Positions 17,587 to 25,884 are shown, numbered from the stretch's first letter. The stretch: DNA of 39,575 nt from an uncultured Lachnospiraceae bacterium (GCA_947385425.1 CANDKY010000030.1:1-39575), one strand, 5' to 3'. Program-made: numbers and translations. Notes: generated by a model from the sequence alone, not told the origin.

Positions 17587-18699
17587 ATGTTAAAGCAATA
17601 CAGGGTACGGGATTATGATTTCAAACTGGTGATATTGGTAGCGGCGCTTACCGTGATCGGCATTTTTGCTGTCGGCAGCGCGGCGGAAGAATCTTTGCAG
17701 AAGACACAGATGGCGGGCTTTATTTTCGGTTCTTTCTTAATGCTTGTCATTTCGCTGTTTGATTATTCCGTACTCTTAAAGCTGTATTGGCTGTTTTATA
17801 TCGGCAATATCGGGCTTCTGGTGCTGGTAGGGCAATTCGGGGAAAGTTCGAACAATGCACAGCGTTGGATAACTTTATTCGGAATTCGGTTCCAACCTTC
17901 AGAAATTGCGAAAATATTGTTGATTCTCTTCTATGCACAGTTTATAATGAAACATAGGGAAAAACTGAATACCTTTAAGTATATTGCCTTGTGCTGTGTG
18001 TTCATACTGCCGTCTCTGAAACTGATTTACGACCAGCCAAACCTGTCCACGACGATCGTTGTGGCAGTTGTATTCTGCATCATTATGTTCGTGGGAGGAA
18101 TCAGTTGGAAGCTGGTGACTGGCATACTGGCGATCCTGATCCCTGCGGCAGTCATCCTGTTCAGTATTATTATACAGCCGGATCAGACGCTGATTAAGGA
18201 TTATCAGCAGGCACGTATCCTCGCGTTTCTCTATCCGGAACAGTATGCTACCGCGGAGGCATACCAGCAGTTGAACTCCATTATGGCGATTGGTTCCGGG
18301 CAGCTTCACGGGAAAGGGTACAACACCAATGAGATCAGCTCCGTGAAAAACGGCAATTTTATCTCCGAGCCTCAGACCGATTTTATTTTTGCCGTAATCG
18401 GCGAGGAATTTGGATTTGTCGGTTCCTGTGTCGTGATTGTCCTTCTTATTTTAATCACCCTGGAATGCCTGTTCATCGCACATAAGGCAAAAGACCTGGC
18501 GGGGAGTATTATAGCGGCAGGAATGGCAGGGCTTATCGGTTTCCAGGGATTCCTGAATATAGGGGTTACAACGATGCTGCTCCCGAATACCGGAGTAACG
18601 CTTCCGTTTGTAAGTTATGGATTGACTTCCCTGGTAAGTCTCTACATCGGGATCGGTTTCGTGCTGAATGTTGGGTTGCAATGCAAAAAATATTACTAG
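17587..18699 (+). CDS. rodA: RodA/FtsW-family peptidoglycan glycosyltransferase
   Basis: SEDS-family polymerase that extends glycan strands together with a class B PBP. The 370-residue protein has about ten membrane segments. The SEPQTDFIFAVIGEEFGFVG stretch contains the conserved Asp of SEDS enzymes, and the C-terminus has LPNTGVTLPFVSYGLTSL. The last motif normally reads PFxSYGGSS/T, so GLTS is a small deviation. The start ATG at 17587 follows AGGAAAGGA. Clustering with the mre genes and PBP2 favours RodA over FtsW. Confidence 0.9.
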   Translation: MLKQYRVRDYDFKLVILVAALTVIGIFAVGSAAEESLQKTQMAGFIFGSFLMLVISLFDYSVLLKLYWLFYIGNIGLLVLVGQFGESSNNAQRWITLFGIRFQPSEIAKILLILFYAQFIMKHREKLNTFKYIALCCVFILPSLKLIYDQPNLSTTIVVAVVFCIIMFVGGISWKLVTGILAILIPAAVILFSIIIQPDQTLIKDYQQARILAFLYPEQYATAEAYQQLNSIMAIGSGQLHGKGYNTNEISSVKNGNFISEPQTDFIFAVIGEEFGFVGSCVVIVLLILITLECLFIAHKAKDLAGSIIAAGMAGLIGFQGFLNIGVTTMLLPNTGVTLPFVSYGLTSLVSLYIGIGFVLNVGLQCKKYY

Positions 18700-18711
18700 A
18701 CAGGAGAGGGT

Positions 18712-19113
18712 ATGACAATGAATATTGCACTGATTGCACATGATGCCAAGAAGAAGCTGATGCAGAATTTCTGTATAGCATATAAGGGGATCTTAACTAA
18801 GAATTCCTTATTTGCCACAGGAACTACTGGAAGGCTGATCGAAGAAGTGACGAATCTGAGCATATATAAATATCTTGCCGGGCATCTGGGGGGTGAACAG
18901 CAGTTATGTGCACAGATTGAAGCCAACGATATAGACCTTGTTATTTTCCTGCAGGATCCGTTGGCGCCGAAATCACACGAACCGGGCGTAAACAATGTCA
19001 TGCGGTTGTGTGATATGTACAATATTCCACTGGCAACAAATCTGGCATCTGCGGAACTATTGATCAAATCTCTGGACAGAGGGGACTTAGAGTGGCGTGA
19101 AATGTATAGATAA
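18712..19113 (+). CDS. mgsA: Methylglyoxal synthase family protein with Glu at the catalytic Asp position
   Basis: Methylglyoxal synthase converts dihydroxyacetone phosphate to methylglyoxal and phosphate. The fold markers are present: IALIAHDAKKK, the phosphate-binding ATGTTGRLIEE, FLQDPLAPKSHEPGVN and the IPLATNLASAE segment. The usual GPLGGDQQ or GPMGGDQQ motif, whose Asp (Asp71 in E. coli) is the catalytic base, here reads GHLGGEQQ: Glu62 (18895-18897) replaces Asp and His58 replaces Pro. Length 133 is normal. The start at 18712 follows AGGAGAGGG. It lies between rodA and a carboxypeptidase gene, overlapping the latter. Activity may be reduced or altered. Confidence 0.88.
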   Translation: MTMNIALIAHDAKKKLMQNFCIAYKGILTKNSLFATGTTGRLIEEVTNLSIYKYLAGHLGGEQQLCAQIEANDIDLVIFLQDPLAPKSHEPGVNNVMRLCDMYNIPLATNLASAELLIKSLDRGDLEWREMYR

Positions 19114-20116
19114 TAAATATTTTGAACGTTTGGAAAATATGGAGAAAATAACAGGGTTTTTTATTATAATACTCCTGATGGGGACAATTTTTACAGGTTG
19201 TGGGAGTAAATCGTACGAAATGCCGTATTCGCCGGATTACCCGGTCAGCAGCTACCGTCTGGATTCACCGGCGGAAAGCTCCGATATGGCGGAACCTTTT
19301 GCAAAAGATCTGTGCGTTGTGGACAAAGATGTCACGGCGGGGACGGATGTGGATATGTCACAGACAGACGTGGCGGCTCTTTTCTGCGTTGACACCAACG
19401 AGACAATATATGCGAAAAACGTACATGAGCAAATGGCGCCGGCGAGCCTGACCAAACTGATGACGGCTCTTGTCGCGTTAAAATACGGTTCGCCGGACGC
19501 CATGCTTACAGCGACGGCAAATGTAAAAATCACCGAATCCGGCGCCCAGGTATGCGGTATTAAGGAAGGGGATCAGATGACGCTGACACAGGCGCTTCAT
19601 TTGCTTCTGGTTAATTCGGCAAACGACGCGGCAGTGCTGATTGCGGAAGGGATAAGCGGTTCCGTGGAAGGGTTCTGCGAGCTGATGAACAAGGAAGCGC
19701 AGGCATTGGGAGCGACCAAAAGCCACTTTTCCAATCCCCACGGCCTTACGGCGGAGGATCATTATGTCACCGCCTACGATATGTATCTTATTTTCGACGC
19801 GGCGCTGGATTACAGCATTATCGGTGAAATTATCCAGATGCCGAACTATACGACGGTCTACCATGACAGTGCAGGCAACGCAAAGGAAATCACTGTCAAC
19901 AATTCCAACCTGTATCTGCAGGGGGAAGCAGACGCGCCGGACGCGGTGACTGTCATCGGAGGAAAGACCGGCACTACAAAGGCGGCAGGTCGCTGCCTGA
20001 TCCTTCTGGCGAAGGACGCGCAGGGCAAAGCTTATATTTCCGTTATGCTCCATTCCGAGAGCAGGGAGAGCCTGTACGGCGGGATGACAGATTTACTGGA
20101 GGAAATAAAGAATTAA
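19097..20116 (+). CDS. D-alanyl-D-alanine carboxypeptidase, predicted lipoprotein (S11/PBP5 family)
   Basis: Low-molecular-weight PBP that removes the terminal D-Ala from peptidoglycan stem peptides. The three S11 motifs are ASLTKLMTAL (catalytic Ser and Lys near residue 116), NSANDAA (SxN), and GKTGTTKAAG. The N-terminal segment ITGFFIIILLMGTIFTGC looks like a lipoprotein signal with the Cys in the lipobox, so it would be membrane-anchored by lipid rather than by the C-terminal helix of classic PBP5; no such helix is seen. Start is uncertain: GTG 19097 overlaps mgsA, while ATG 19139 would give a shorter signal peptide; neither has a strong ribosome binding site. It is the last gene of the cluster before a new promoter. 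Confidence 0.88.
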   Translation: MKCIDNKYFERLENMEKITGFFIIILLMGTIFTGCGSKSYEMPYSPDYPVSSYRLDSPAESSDMAEPFAKDLCVVDKDVTAGTDVDMSQTDVAALFCVDTNETIYAKNVHEQMAPASLTKLMTALVALKYGSPDAMLTATANVKITESGAQVCGIKEGDQMTLTQALHLLLVNSANDAAVLIAEGISGSVEGFCELMNKEAQALGATKSHFSNPHGLTAEDHYVTAYDMYLIFDAALDYSIIGEIIQMPNYTTVYHDSAGNAKEITVNNSNLYLQGEADAPDAVTVIGGKTGTTKAAGRCLILLAKDAQGKAYISVMLHSESRESLYGGMTDLLEEIKN

Positions 20117-20125
20117 AGAATTGAC

Positions 20126-20154
20126 TTGTCTTTTAAGAAAATATAAACTATAAT
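20126..20154 (+). promoter_or_regulatory. Predicted sigma-A promoter of the P-loop protein gene
   Basis: TTGTCT (20126-20131), 17 bases, TATAAT (20149-20154), ten bases past the carboxypeptidase stop. The predicted leader is about 105 bases before the ATG at 20265. Confidence 0.6.
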
Positions 20155-20264
20155 AAAAGCAGGTCTGCAGCAGGTGAGGCGGGAAAACGGAAGGACTGCC
20201 AATCCGCGGCAATTTACATAATTCAAAAATTTTCAGACTGAATTTACTTTAGGAGGGTTCACCG

Positions 20265-20687
20265 ATGGTTCAATTAATAGCAGGAAAAAAAGGCAAGGGC
20301 AAGACAAAACAGTTACTGGACAGAGTAAATGCTGAAGTAAAAAACGCATCAGGAAATATTACGTATCTGGATAAGAGTACAAAGCATATGTTTGAACTGA
20401 ATAACAAGGTAAGGCTTATCAATGTTTCGGATTATATGATCACGAACAGCGACGAATTTATAGGCTTTATCTGCGGAATCATTTCCCAGGATCATGATCT
20501 GCAGCAGATGTATTTCGACAGTTTCCTGAAAATTGCCTGTTTGGAAGAGGGCAAAGAGATCGATCCTGTGGTAGCAAAACTGGAAAAAATCGGAGAAGCC
20601 TTTGAAGTTGATTTTATTCTGAGCGTATCCCTTGATGAATCGGAATTGTCTGATAACCTGAAATCAAAAATTATTGTATCTCTTTAA
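20265..20687 (+). CDS. Small P-loop protein of unknown function
   Basis: A 140-residue soluble protein with a clear Walker A (GKKGKGKTKQ, G7, G12-K13-T14) at its very N-terminus and a possible Walker B-like strand FILSVSLDES near the end. It is shorter than normal RecA-, AAA- or PilT-type ATPases, although relatives in Clostridia are sometimes labelled 'twitching motility protein PilT'. I see no pilus genes and do not accept that name. AGGAGGG precedes the ATG. It has its own promoter and a terminator just after it, with a HlyD-like gene, yggS and sepF downstream. Function unknown. Confidence 0.85.
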   Translation: MVQLIAGKKGKGKTKQLLDRVNAEVKNASGNITYLDKSTKHMFELNNKVRLINVSDYMITNSDEFIGFICGIISQDHDLQQMYFDSFLKIACLEEGKEIDPVVAKLEKIGEAFEVDFILSVSLDESELSDNLKSKIIVSL

Positions 20688-20723
20688 ATAAAATGCATGG
20701 TTAAAGCCCCGCATTGCGGGATG

Positions 20724-20750
20724 AAAGGCCTCGGAGAACCGGGGTCTTTT
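20724..20750 (+). terminator. Rho-independent terminator or attenuator between P-loop gene and HlyD-like gene
   Basis: AAAGGCCTCGG (20724-20734), loop AGAA, then CCGGGGTCTTTT make an 11-bp stem with a T-tract. A smaller hairpin CCCGC/GCGGG (20708-20720) lies just upstream. Read-through would feed the HlyD-like gene, for which I see no separate strong promoter. Confidence 0.65.
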
Positions 20751-20782
20751 ACCTATGGAAAAACAGCAGGAGGTTTTTTGTA

Positions 20783-22183
20783 TTGGCAAATCAGGGTCCC
20801 AACAAGATAACAAAATACAGGAGACCGTTGAACCTCAATATAGGGATGGTTATTTTCGCCGTAATATTTGTTTACATTGTTATCTGTGTCTTTATGTATT
20901 TTACAACAAGGCATGTTGTATGGTATCAGGTAACGGCAGGCACCCTGTCTACGAACAATATCTATAAAGCTGTAGCGCTCCGGGACGAAATTGTCGTGCT
21001 GGCTGACGATGCCGGCTACGCAAATTATTTTGCCAGGGAGGGTTCCAAAGTGGCAGTGGGGGATTTGGTCTACGCAGTAGACGAGACCGGTAAATTGTCC
21101 GATTATATTACTGCGGGCTCAGCCGGGGAAAATACTCTGTCTGAGGCTGATCTGAATGACCTGAAAACGGAAATTGTCAGTTTTGCCCATAGTTTTGACA
21201 GCCGCAGTTTTTCCAGCGTATACGATTTCAAGTATGATATGGAAGGTATGGTGTTAAAGCTGTCCAATTACAGCATTGTAGAGGATATTGACGCTATCCA
21301 GTCGTCAGGGCTTTCCGGGCTTGTAAAGCAGTGTACGGCGCCTGCGGCGGGAATTGTCATTTATTCCATGGATGGTTATGAGGATCTGACTCTCGAGGAT
21401 ATGACTGCGGAACGGATGGATCAGAAGAATTACGAGAAAGTGCAGCTTCTTGGCAACGCGCTTGTGGGCATGGGCAGCCCGGTCTATAAACTGTCCACAA
21501 ACGAAGACTGGTCGCTGGTCATCCAGGTGGATAAGGAGAGGGAACAGCAACTGCTGGATGCGGAATATGTCAGGGTACGTTTTCTGAAGAACCAGGAAAC
21601 CTCGTGGGGGCAGGTGGAATCTTACACCAATGAGGCCGGGGAAATCTTTGTAAAACTGACTTTTACCAATTCCATGATTACTTTCTGCAACGACCGTTTT
21701 GTGGATATTGAATTGATTCTGGAGGATGATTCCGGTTTAAAGATACCCAATTCCTCCATCGTGGAGAAAGAGTTCTTCATTGTACCGAAAGATTATGTTA
21801 TCCAGGGCGGAAACAGCAGCAAATTCGGCGTTATGCGGGAAACTTATGAAGAGGGCATCGCTACGACGGAGTTTGTGGAAACGACAATTTATAATGAGAC
21901 GGAAAAAGAATATTATCTGGATGATACCACGCTCCGGATCGGTGATTACCTGATAAAACCGGATTCCGAAGAAAAATATGCATGCAGCAAACGCGGCAGC
22001 CTGATCGGTGTTTACAATATCAACAAGGGTTACGCCGATTTCAAACAGGTGAATATTTTATATAACAATGATGAATATTCTATTGTCCAGTCCAATACGG
22101 CTTATGGCCTGAATGTATATGACTACATTGTATTGGACGCCTCGACAGTAAGCGAAGATGAGTTGATTTATCAGAACAATTAA
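20783..22183 (+). CDS. HlyD-like membrane-fusion family protein without an ABC partner
   Basis: A 466-residue protein with a basic N-terminus, one membrane segment (GMVIFAVIFVYIVICVFMYF, about residues 21-40), and a long extracytoplasmic part with lipoyl-like beta segments (GSKVAVGDLVYAVDETG; CTAPAAGIVIYSMDGY). It matches proteins annotated as HlyD-family efflux adaptor subunits in Clostridia. No ABC or RND exporter gene is nearby, and in a one-membrane cell the adaptor role is unclear. The start is TTG 20783, nine bases after AGGAGG; an upstream open frame from 20714 runs through the terminator. Neighbours yggS and sepF suggest an envelope or division link, by inference only. Confidence 0.8.
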   Translation: MANQGPNKITKYRRPLNLNIGMVIFAVIFVYIVICVFMYFTTRHVVWYQVTAGTLSTNNIYKAVALRDEIVVLADDAGYANYFAREGSKVAVGDLVYAVDETGKLSDYITAGSAGENTLSEADLNDLKTEIVSFAHSFDSRSFSSVYDFKYDMEGMVLKLSNYSIVEDIDAIQSSGLSGLVKQCTAPAAGIVIYSMDGYEDLTLEDMTAERMDQKNYEKVQLLGNALVGMGSPVYKLSTNEDWSLVIQVDKEREQQLLDAEYVRVRFLKNQETSWGQVESYTNEAGEIFVKLTFTNSMITFCNDRFVDIELILEDDSGLKIPNSSIVEKEFFIVPKDYVIQGGNSSKFGVMRETYEEGIATTEFVETTIYNETEKEYYLDDTTLRIGDYLIKPDSEEKYACSKRGSLIGVYNINKGYADFKQVNILYNNDEYSIVQSNTAYGLNVYDYIVLDASTVSEDELIYQNN

Positions 22184-22226
22184 TCCCCGGTGTCCCCATA
22201 CCCGGAAGCAGAGCCTTCTTTGCCTG

Positions 22227-22286
22227 GAGCGTGTTTGAGAAATGCTTTCCGAAGATGTACGTCACAATCATTTTTCAAACACACTC
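22227..22286 (+). repeat. Complete GAGCGTGTTTGA hairpin element
   Basis: GAGCGTGTTTGAGAAATG (22227-22244) and CATTTTTCAAACACACTC (22269-22286) form an 18-bp imperfect stem around a 24-base loop. A near copy of one arm plus loop occurs inverted at 8699-8744 and a core copy at 34367-34381. There is no T-tract. It lies between the HlyD-like gene and yggS. Confidence 0.75.
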
Positions 22287-22369
22287 AGCATGGCCTGTGC
22301 CGAAGTGTGTTGCCGTAGTGAGGCAGTATGTTGGTTCGTATGCAAGGAACGTGAAGGAGTTTGGTTTTT

Positions 22370-23089
22370 ATGGAAGAGTATAGGATAAGTGATAATATAC
22401 GGCAGGTAGAGGAGGAAATCGGTAAAGCGTGCAGCAGAGCCGGAAGGGCAAGGGAAGATGTCACGCTGATTGCCATCAGCAAGACACAGCCGGTTTCCAT
22501 GTTAGAGGAGGCTTACCGCTGCGGCTGCCGCCATTTCGGCGAAAACAAAGTACAGGAGCTTGTAGACAAATATGGGCAGATGCCCAAAGATGTGAAATGG
22601 CATATGATCGGCCATCTGCAGCGGAATAAAGTAAAATATATTGTGGACAAGGTATTCCTTATTCACAGTGTGGATTCCCTCCGGCTTGCGGAAGAGATTG
22701 ACAAGGAAGCCGGAAAAAAGGGAGTGACTGCCCATATCCTGGTGGAAGTCAATCTTGCCGGGGAAGAAACCAAGTTCGGAACGACACGGGAAGAAGCAGT
22801 GGCATTAGTCAGGGAAATTTCAAAGCTTCCGTCGGTCCGTGTCGAAGGTTTGATGACAATTGCTCCTTATGTTGAAAATCCTGAAAAAAACAGACAATAC
22901 TTTGCAGACTTGTACCAATTATCTGTTGACATAATGAACGAAAACATCGATAATATTAACATGGACGTTTTGTCGATGGGTATGACGGGCGATTATGGAG
23001 TGGCAGTGGAAGAGGGTGCCGCTTATGTCCGCGTTGGAACCGGAATATTCGGAAAAAGGCATTATGATGTGTCTAATGCTATCCTATAG
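22370..23089 (+). CDS. yggS: YggS/PLPBP family PLP-binding protein
   Basis: A PLP homeostasis protein with an alanine-racemase-like N-terminal fold and no known catalysis. The PLP lysine is in TLIAISKTQPV; HFGENKVQEL, WHMIGHLQRNKVKY and LSMGMTGDYGVAVEEGA are family signatures, the last binding the phosphate. RVGTGIFGKR ends the protein. ATG 22370 is ten bases after AAGGAG; the TTG at 22361 is too close to it. Length 239 is typical. It precedes sepF, the standard Gram-positive order (ylmE-ylmF). Confidence 0.93.
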   Translation: MEEYRISDNIRQVEEEIGKACSRAGRAREDVTLIAISKTQPVSMLEEAYRCGCRHFGENKVQELVDKYGQMPKDVKWHMIGHLQRNKVKYIVDKVFLIHSVDSLRLAEEIDKEAGKKGVTAHILVEVNLAGEETKFGTTREEAVALVREISKLPSVRVEGLMTIAPYVENPEKNRQYFADLYQLSVDIMNENIDNINMDVLSMGMTGDYGVAVEEGAAYVRVGTGIFGKRHYDVSNAIL

Positions 23090-23115
23090 ACAGTAGTAAG
23101 GAGACTATTGAAATA

Positions 23116-23616
23116 ATGGGTGTAATGGATAAATTTTTGAATTATATGAAACTGAATGACGACGACGATTACTACGACGATGATTATTATGACGAACCGG
23201 ACGACGAACCGAAGATTTCCCAGCCCAAAAGGATACCAGTGAAGGAGGAACCTGTGCAGGCGGAGGAACCCGTCAGAAAGCAGAATCCAAAGATCACCCC
23301 GATGACAAGGCAGCCCCGCAAGATGAATGGGGCAGGGATGGAGGTCTGTGTCATACGCCCCACTTCCGTGGAGGACGGAAGGGAAATCACGGAAACTCTT
23401 CTGGCCAACAGGACTGTAGTGCTGAACCTGGAGGGGTTGGATGTCGATGTTGCCCAAAGGATCATAGACTTTACCTCAGGCTCCTGTTTTGCAATCAGCG
23501 GGAACCTGCAGAAAATATCACATTACATATTTATTATCACACCGGCCAGTGTGGATATTTCCGGCGACTTTCAGGAATTGATTTCCGGTTCTTTTGATGT
23601 ACCGATTGATAAGTAA
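23116..23616 (+). CDS. sepF: Cell division protein SepF
   Basis: SepF polymerises into rings, binds the FtsZ C-terminus and attaches it to the membrane through its N-terminal amphipathic helix (MGVMDKFLNYMKL). An unusually acidic tract of Asp and Tyr follows (residues 14-31), then a variable linker, then the SepF core (IRPTSVEDGREITETLLANR, then AQRIIDFTSGSCFAISGNLQ). Length 166 is normal. AAGGAG lies about 12 bases before the ATG. It directly follows yggS and ends at a strong terminator. Confidence 0.93.
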   Translation: MGVMDKFLNYMKLNDDDDYYDDDYYDEPDDEPKISQPKRIPVKEEPVQAEEPVRKQNPKITPMTRQPRKMNGAGMEVCVIRPTSVEDGREITETLLANRTVVLNLEGLDVDVAQRIIDFTSGSCFAISGNLQKISHYIFIITPASVDISGDFQELISGSFDVPIDK

Positions 23617-23625
23617 GTGGAATGC

Positions 23626-23654
23626 AAAACTTCCCTGGACGGGAAGTTTTTATT
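23626..23654 (+). terminator. Rho-independent terminator after sepF
   Basis: AAAACTTCCC (23626-23635), loop TGGAC, GGGAAGTTTT (23641-23650), then TATT. A perfect 10-bp stem with a T-rich tail, ten bases past the sepF stop. Confidence 0.85.
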
Positions 23655-23698
23655 ATGCACACGGGCACCCAAAGGAAATGTAGCAGGAGGATTTTATT

Positions 23699-24808
23699 AT
23701 GTCACAGCGATTAACTATCCATTATAACCAGGAACCATGTTATGATATTGTTTTCAGCCAGGATTTTGGCACATTGGCAATGGAACTGGGCAAATTGAAT
23801 CTGGCAAAGCGGAGAGTCTGTGTGATTACGGATTCCACGGTCGGCCCGCTGTATGCGCAGGAAATATTAGAATGCCTCGACGGAAAATGCCAGAAAGCGG
23901 TGGTATACTGTTTTCCGGCGGGGGAACAGAGCAAAACACTGGACACGGTGAGGGATGCCTATACTTTCCTTATCAAAGAAGAATTTGACCGGAAAGATCT
24001 TCTGATTGCCCTTGGCGGGGGAGTAGTGGGGGATTTGACGGGTTTTACGGCGGCTACTTACTTGCGCGGCGTGGATTTTGTCCAGATTCCCACGACACTT
24101 CTAGCCCAGGCCGACAGCAGCATCGGCGGCAAAACAGGCGTGGATTTTGACGGGTACAAAAATATGGTGGGCGCTTTTTACATGCCGAAACTGGTCTACA
24201 TGAACGTCTCTGTTTTAAAGACACTGGAAGAACGCCAGTTTTTTTCCGGATTTGCAGAGATTATGAAGCATGGGCTGATTAAGGATTCTGCTTTTTATGA
24301 ATGGCTGCTTGACAATCTCTATGAGATCTGTGACCGCAGCCCGGATGTCCTGGAAGAGATGGTGGTAAGGAGCAGTTCCGTCAAGAAGATGGTAGTGGAA
24401 AAAGACCCCACGGAAAAAGGCGACAGGGCTCTGCTCAACTTCGGCCACACGATCGGCCATGCCATTGAAAAGGCAAAGAATTTCGAACTGTACCACGGGG
24501 AATGCGTTGCGCTGGGCTGTGTCGCAGCGGCATATATTTCTTGGAAGCATGAACTTCTCAGTATGGAGGAATACTATGAGATAAGGGATATGTTTGTCCC
24601 TTTCCATCTCCCCATCTCCATTGACTCAATCAATCCGGAAGAAATTGTCCGACTGACCCGGTCAGACAAAAAAATGGAAGCCGGGACAATCAAGTTCGTA
24701 TTGCTTAAGAAAGTAGGTAAGGCAGTGATTGACCGTACAGTGACGGAAGAGGATATTTTAAATGCCGTCAGGGAGATTTATTTCAGCGAAGAGGACAGCG
24801 CGGAATGA
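23699..24808 (+). CDS. aroB: 3-dehydroquinate synthase AroB
   Basis: AroB makes 3-dehydroquinate from DAHP using NAD and a divalent metal, the second step of the shikimate pathway. The NAD site is seen in ALGGGVVGDLTGFTAATYLR, the substrate region in IPTTLLAQADSSIGGKTGVD, and metal ligands in FGHTIGHAIE and YHGECVALG. CAGGAGG precedes the ATG. Length 369 is normal. It stands alone here: no other aromatic biosynthesis gene is nearby. Confidence 0.96.
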   Translation: MSQRLTIHYNQEPCYDIVFSQDFGTLAMELGKLNLAKRRVCVITDSTVGPLYAQEILECLDGKCQKAVVYCFPAGEQSKTLDTVRDAYTFLIKEEFDRKDLLIALGGGVVGDLTGFTAATYLRGVDFVQIPTTLLAQADSSIGGKTGVDFDGYKNMVGAFYMPKLVYMNVSVLKTLEERQFFSGFAEIMKHGLIKDSAFYEWLLDNLYEICDRSPDVLEEMVVRSSSVKKMVVEKDPTEKGDRALLNFGHTIGHAIEKAKNFELYHGECVALGCVAAAYISWKHELLSMEEYYEIRDMFVPFHLPISIDSINPEEIVRLTRSDKKMEAGTIKFVLLKKVGKAVIDRTVTEEDILNAVREIYFSEEDSAE

Positions 24809-24833
24809 GGATGGAAGTATAGGGAGGGGCAGA

Positions 24834-25760
24834 ATGGAAAGCAGTAAAATATATCGCTTTCAGATAACAGAAGAGATGGAAGAGGAGCGGATTGACAAAG
24901 CCCTGAGCGGATGGATAGATTCCCTCTCCCGTTCCTATATCCAGAAGCTGCTGAAGGAAGGGATGGTACAGGTAAACGGCCGTCCGGTAAAAGCAAATTA
25001 TCATGTAAGATATGAAGATGAGATTTGTTTTGAACTGCCGCCTGCCATTGAACCGGATATTCTGCCTGAAAAAATCCCTTTGGATATTTTATATGAAGAT
25101 GAAGACCTCCTTGTAGTGAATAAGCCCAAAGGGATGGTAGTGCATCCGGCGGCCGGGCATTACAGCGGTACGCTGGTAAATGCCGTCCTGGAGCACTGCA
25201 AAGGCAACCTGTCCGGCATCAATGGGATCCTGCGTCCCGGTATTGTCCACCGCATTGACAGGGACACTACCGGTTCCGTTATCATATGCAAAAACGACTT
25301 CGCCCATAAGATAATCGCCGATCAGCTTAAAAGCCATTCCGTTGTCAGACATTACCACGCCATCTGTTACGGTGTGATAAGCGAGGACGAAAAAACGATA
25401 TGCGCCCCTATCGGAAGACATCCTGCAGACCGCAAAAAAATGGCGGTAAATGAAAAAAACGGGAAACATGCCGTGACCCACTTAAAAGTATTACAGCGCT
25501 TCCGGAACTACACCTATATAGAATGCCGGCTGGAAACCGGACGTACCCACCAGATACGCGTACACATGGCGCACATCGGCCGTCCGCTTTTAGGGGACGA
25601 GGTATATGCCCCAGGCAGAAAATCTCCGTTCAAACTGGAAGGCCAATGCCTGCACGCCAAAATCCTCGGATTCCGCCATCCGCGCACCGGAGAGTATATA
25701 GAAACAGATGCGCCGCTTCCCGCTTATTTTTGTCATTTGCTGTCTGTACTCAAAGATTAG
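24834..25760 (+). CDS. RluD-family 23S rRNA/tRNA pseudouridine synthase
   Basis: An N-terminal S4 RNA-binding domain (ALSGWIDSLSRSYIQKLLKE, GMVQVNGRPVK) is followed by the RluA/RluD catalytic domain with GIVHRIDRDTTGSVII, where Asp is the catalytic nucleophile, and ETGRTHQIRVHM. It modifies uridines in large-subunit rRNA or tRNA; the exact target cannot be told from sequence. The ATG at 24834 follows AGGGAGGGG; the frame extends into aroB. Length is 308 residues. The lspA gene often found just upstream is replaced by aroB. Confidence 0.93.
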   Translation: MESSKIYRFQITEEMEEERIDKALSGWIDSLSRSYIQKLLKEGMVQVNGRPVKANYHVRYEDEICFELPPAIEPDILPEKIPLDILYEDEDLLVVNKPKGMVVHPAAGHYSGTLVNAVLEHCKGNLSGINGILRPGIVHRIDRDTTGSVIICKNDFAHKIIADQLKSHSVVRHYHAICYGVISEDEKTICAPIGRHPADRKKMAVNEKNGKHAVTHLKVLQRFRNYTYIECRLETGRTHQIRVHMAHIGRPLLGDEVYAPGRKSPFKLEGQCLHAKILGFRHPRTGEYIETDAPLPAYFCHLLSVLKD

Positions 25761-25809
25761 GCGTCTGCCTGCCCCCCAACCCATTTTAGGCATTGTTTTG
25801 AAAACCCTG

Positions 25810-25838
25810 TTGAAATTTCCAGCATTCTTTTATATAAT
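25810..25838 (+). promoter_or_regulatory. Strong sigma-A promoter of the kinase-like/HD-GYP pair
   Basis: TTGAAA (25810-25815), exactly 17 bases, TATAAT (25833-25838). Eleven of twelve consensus positions match, the best-scoring promoter I see in the window. The ATG at 25885 lies 46 bases downstream. Confidence 0.8.
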
Positions 25839-25884
25839 ATAATTACAGATTTTTTGACTTTATAGCAGACAAGGAGGATTAAAT

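Noticed and set aside
20783-22183. HlyD-like protein as part of a toxin or bacteriocin export system
   Set aside because: No ABC exporter, peptidase-containing transporter or precursor peptide gene is nearby.
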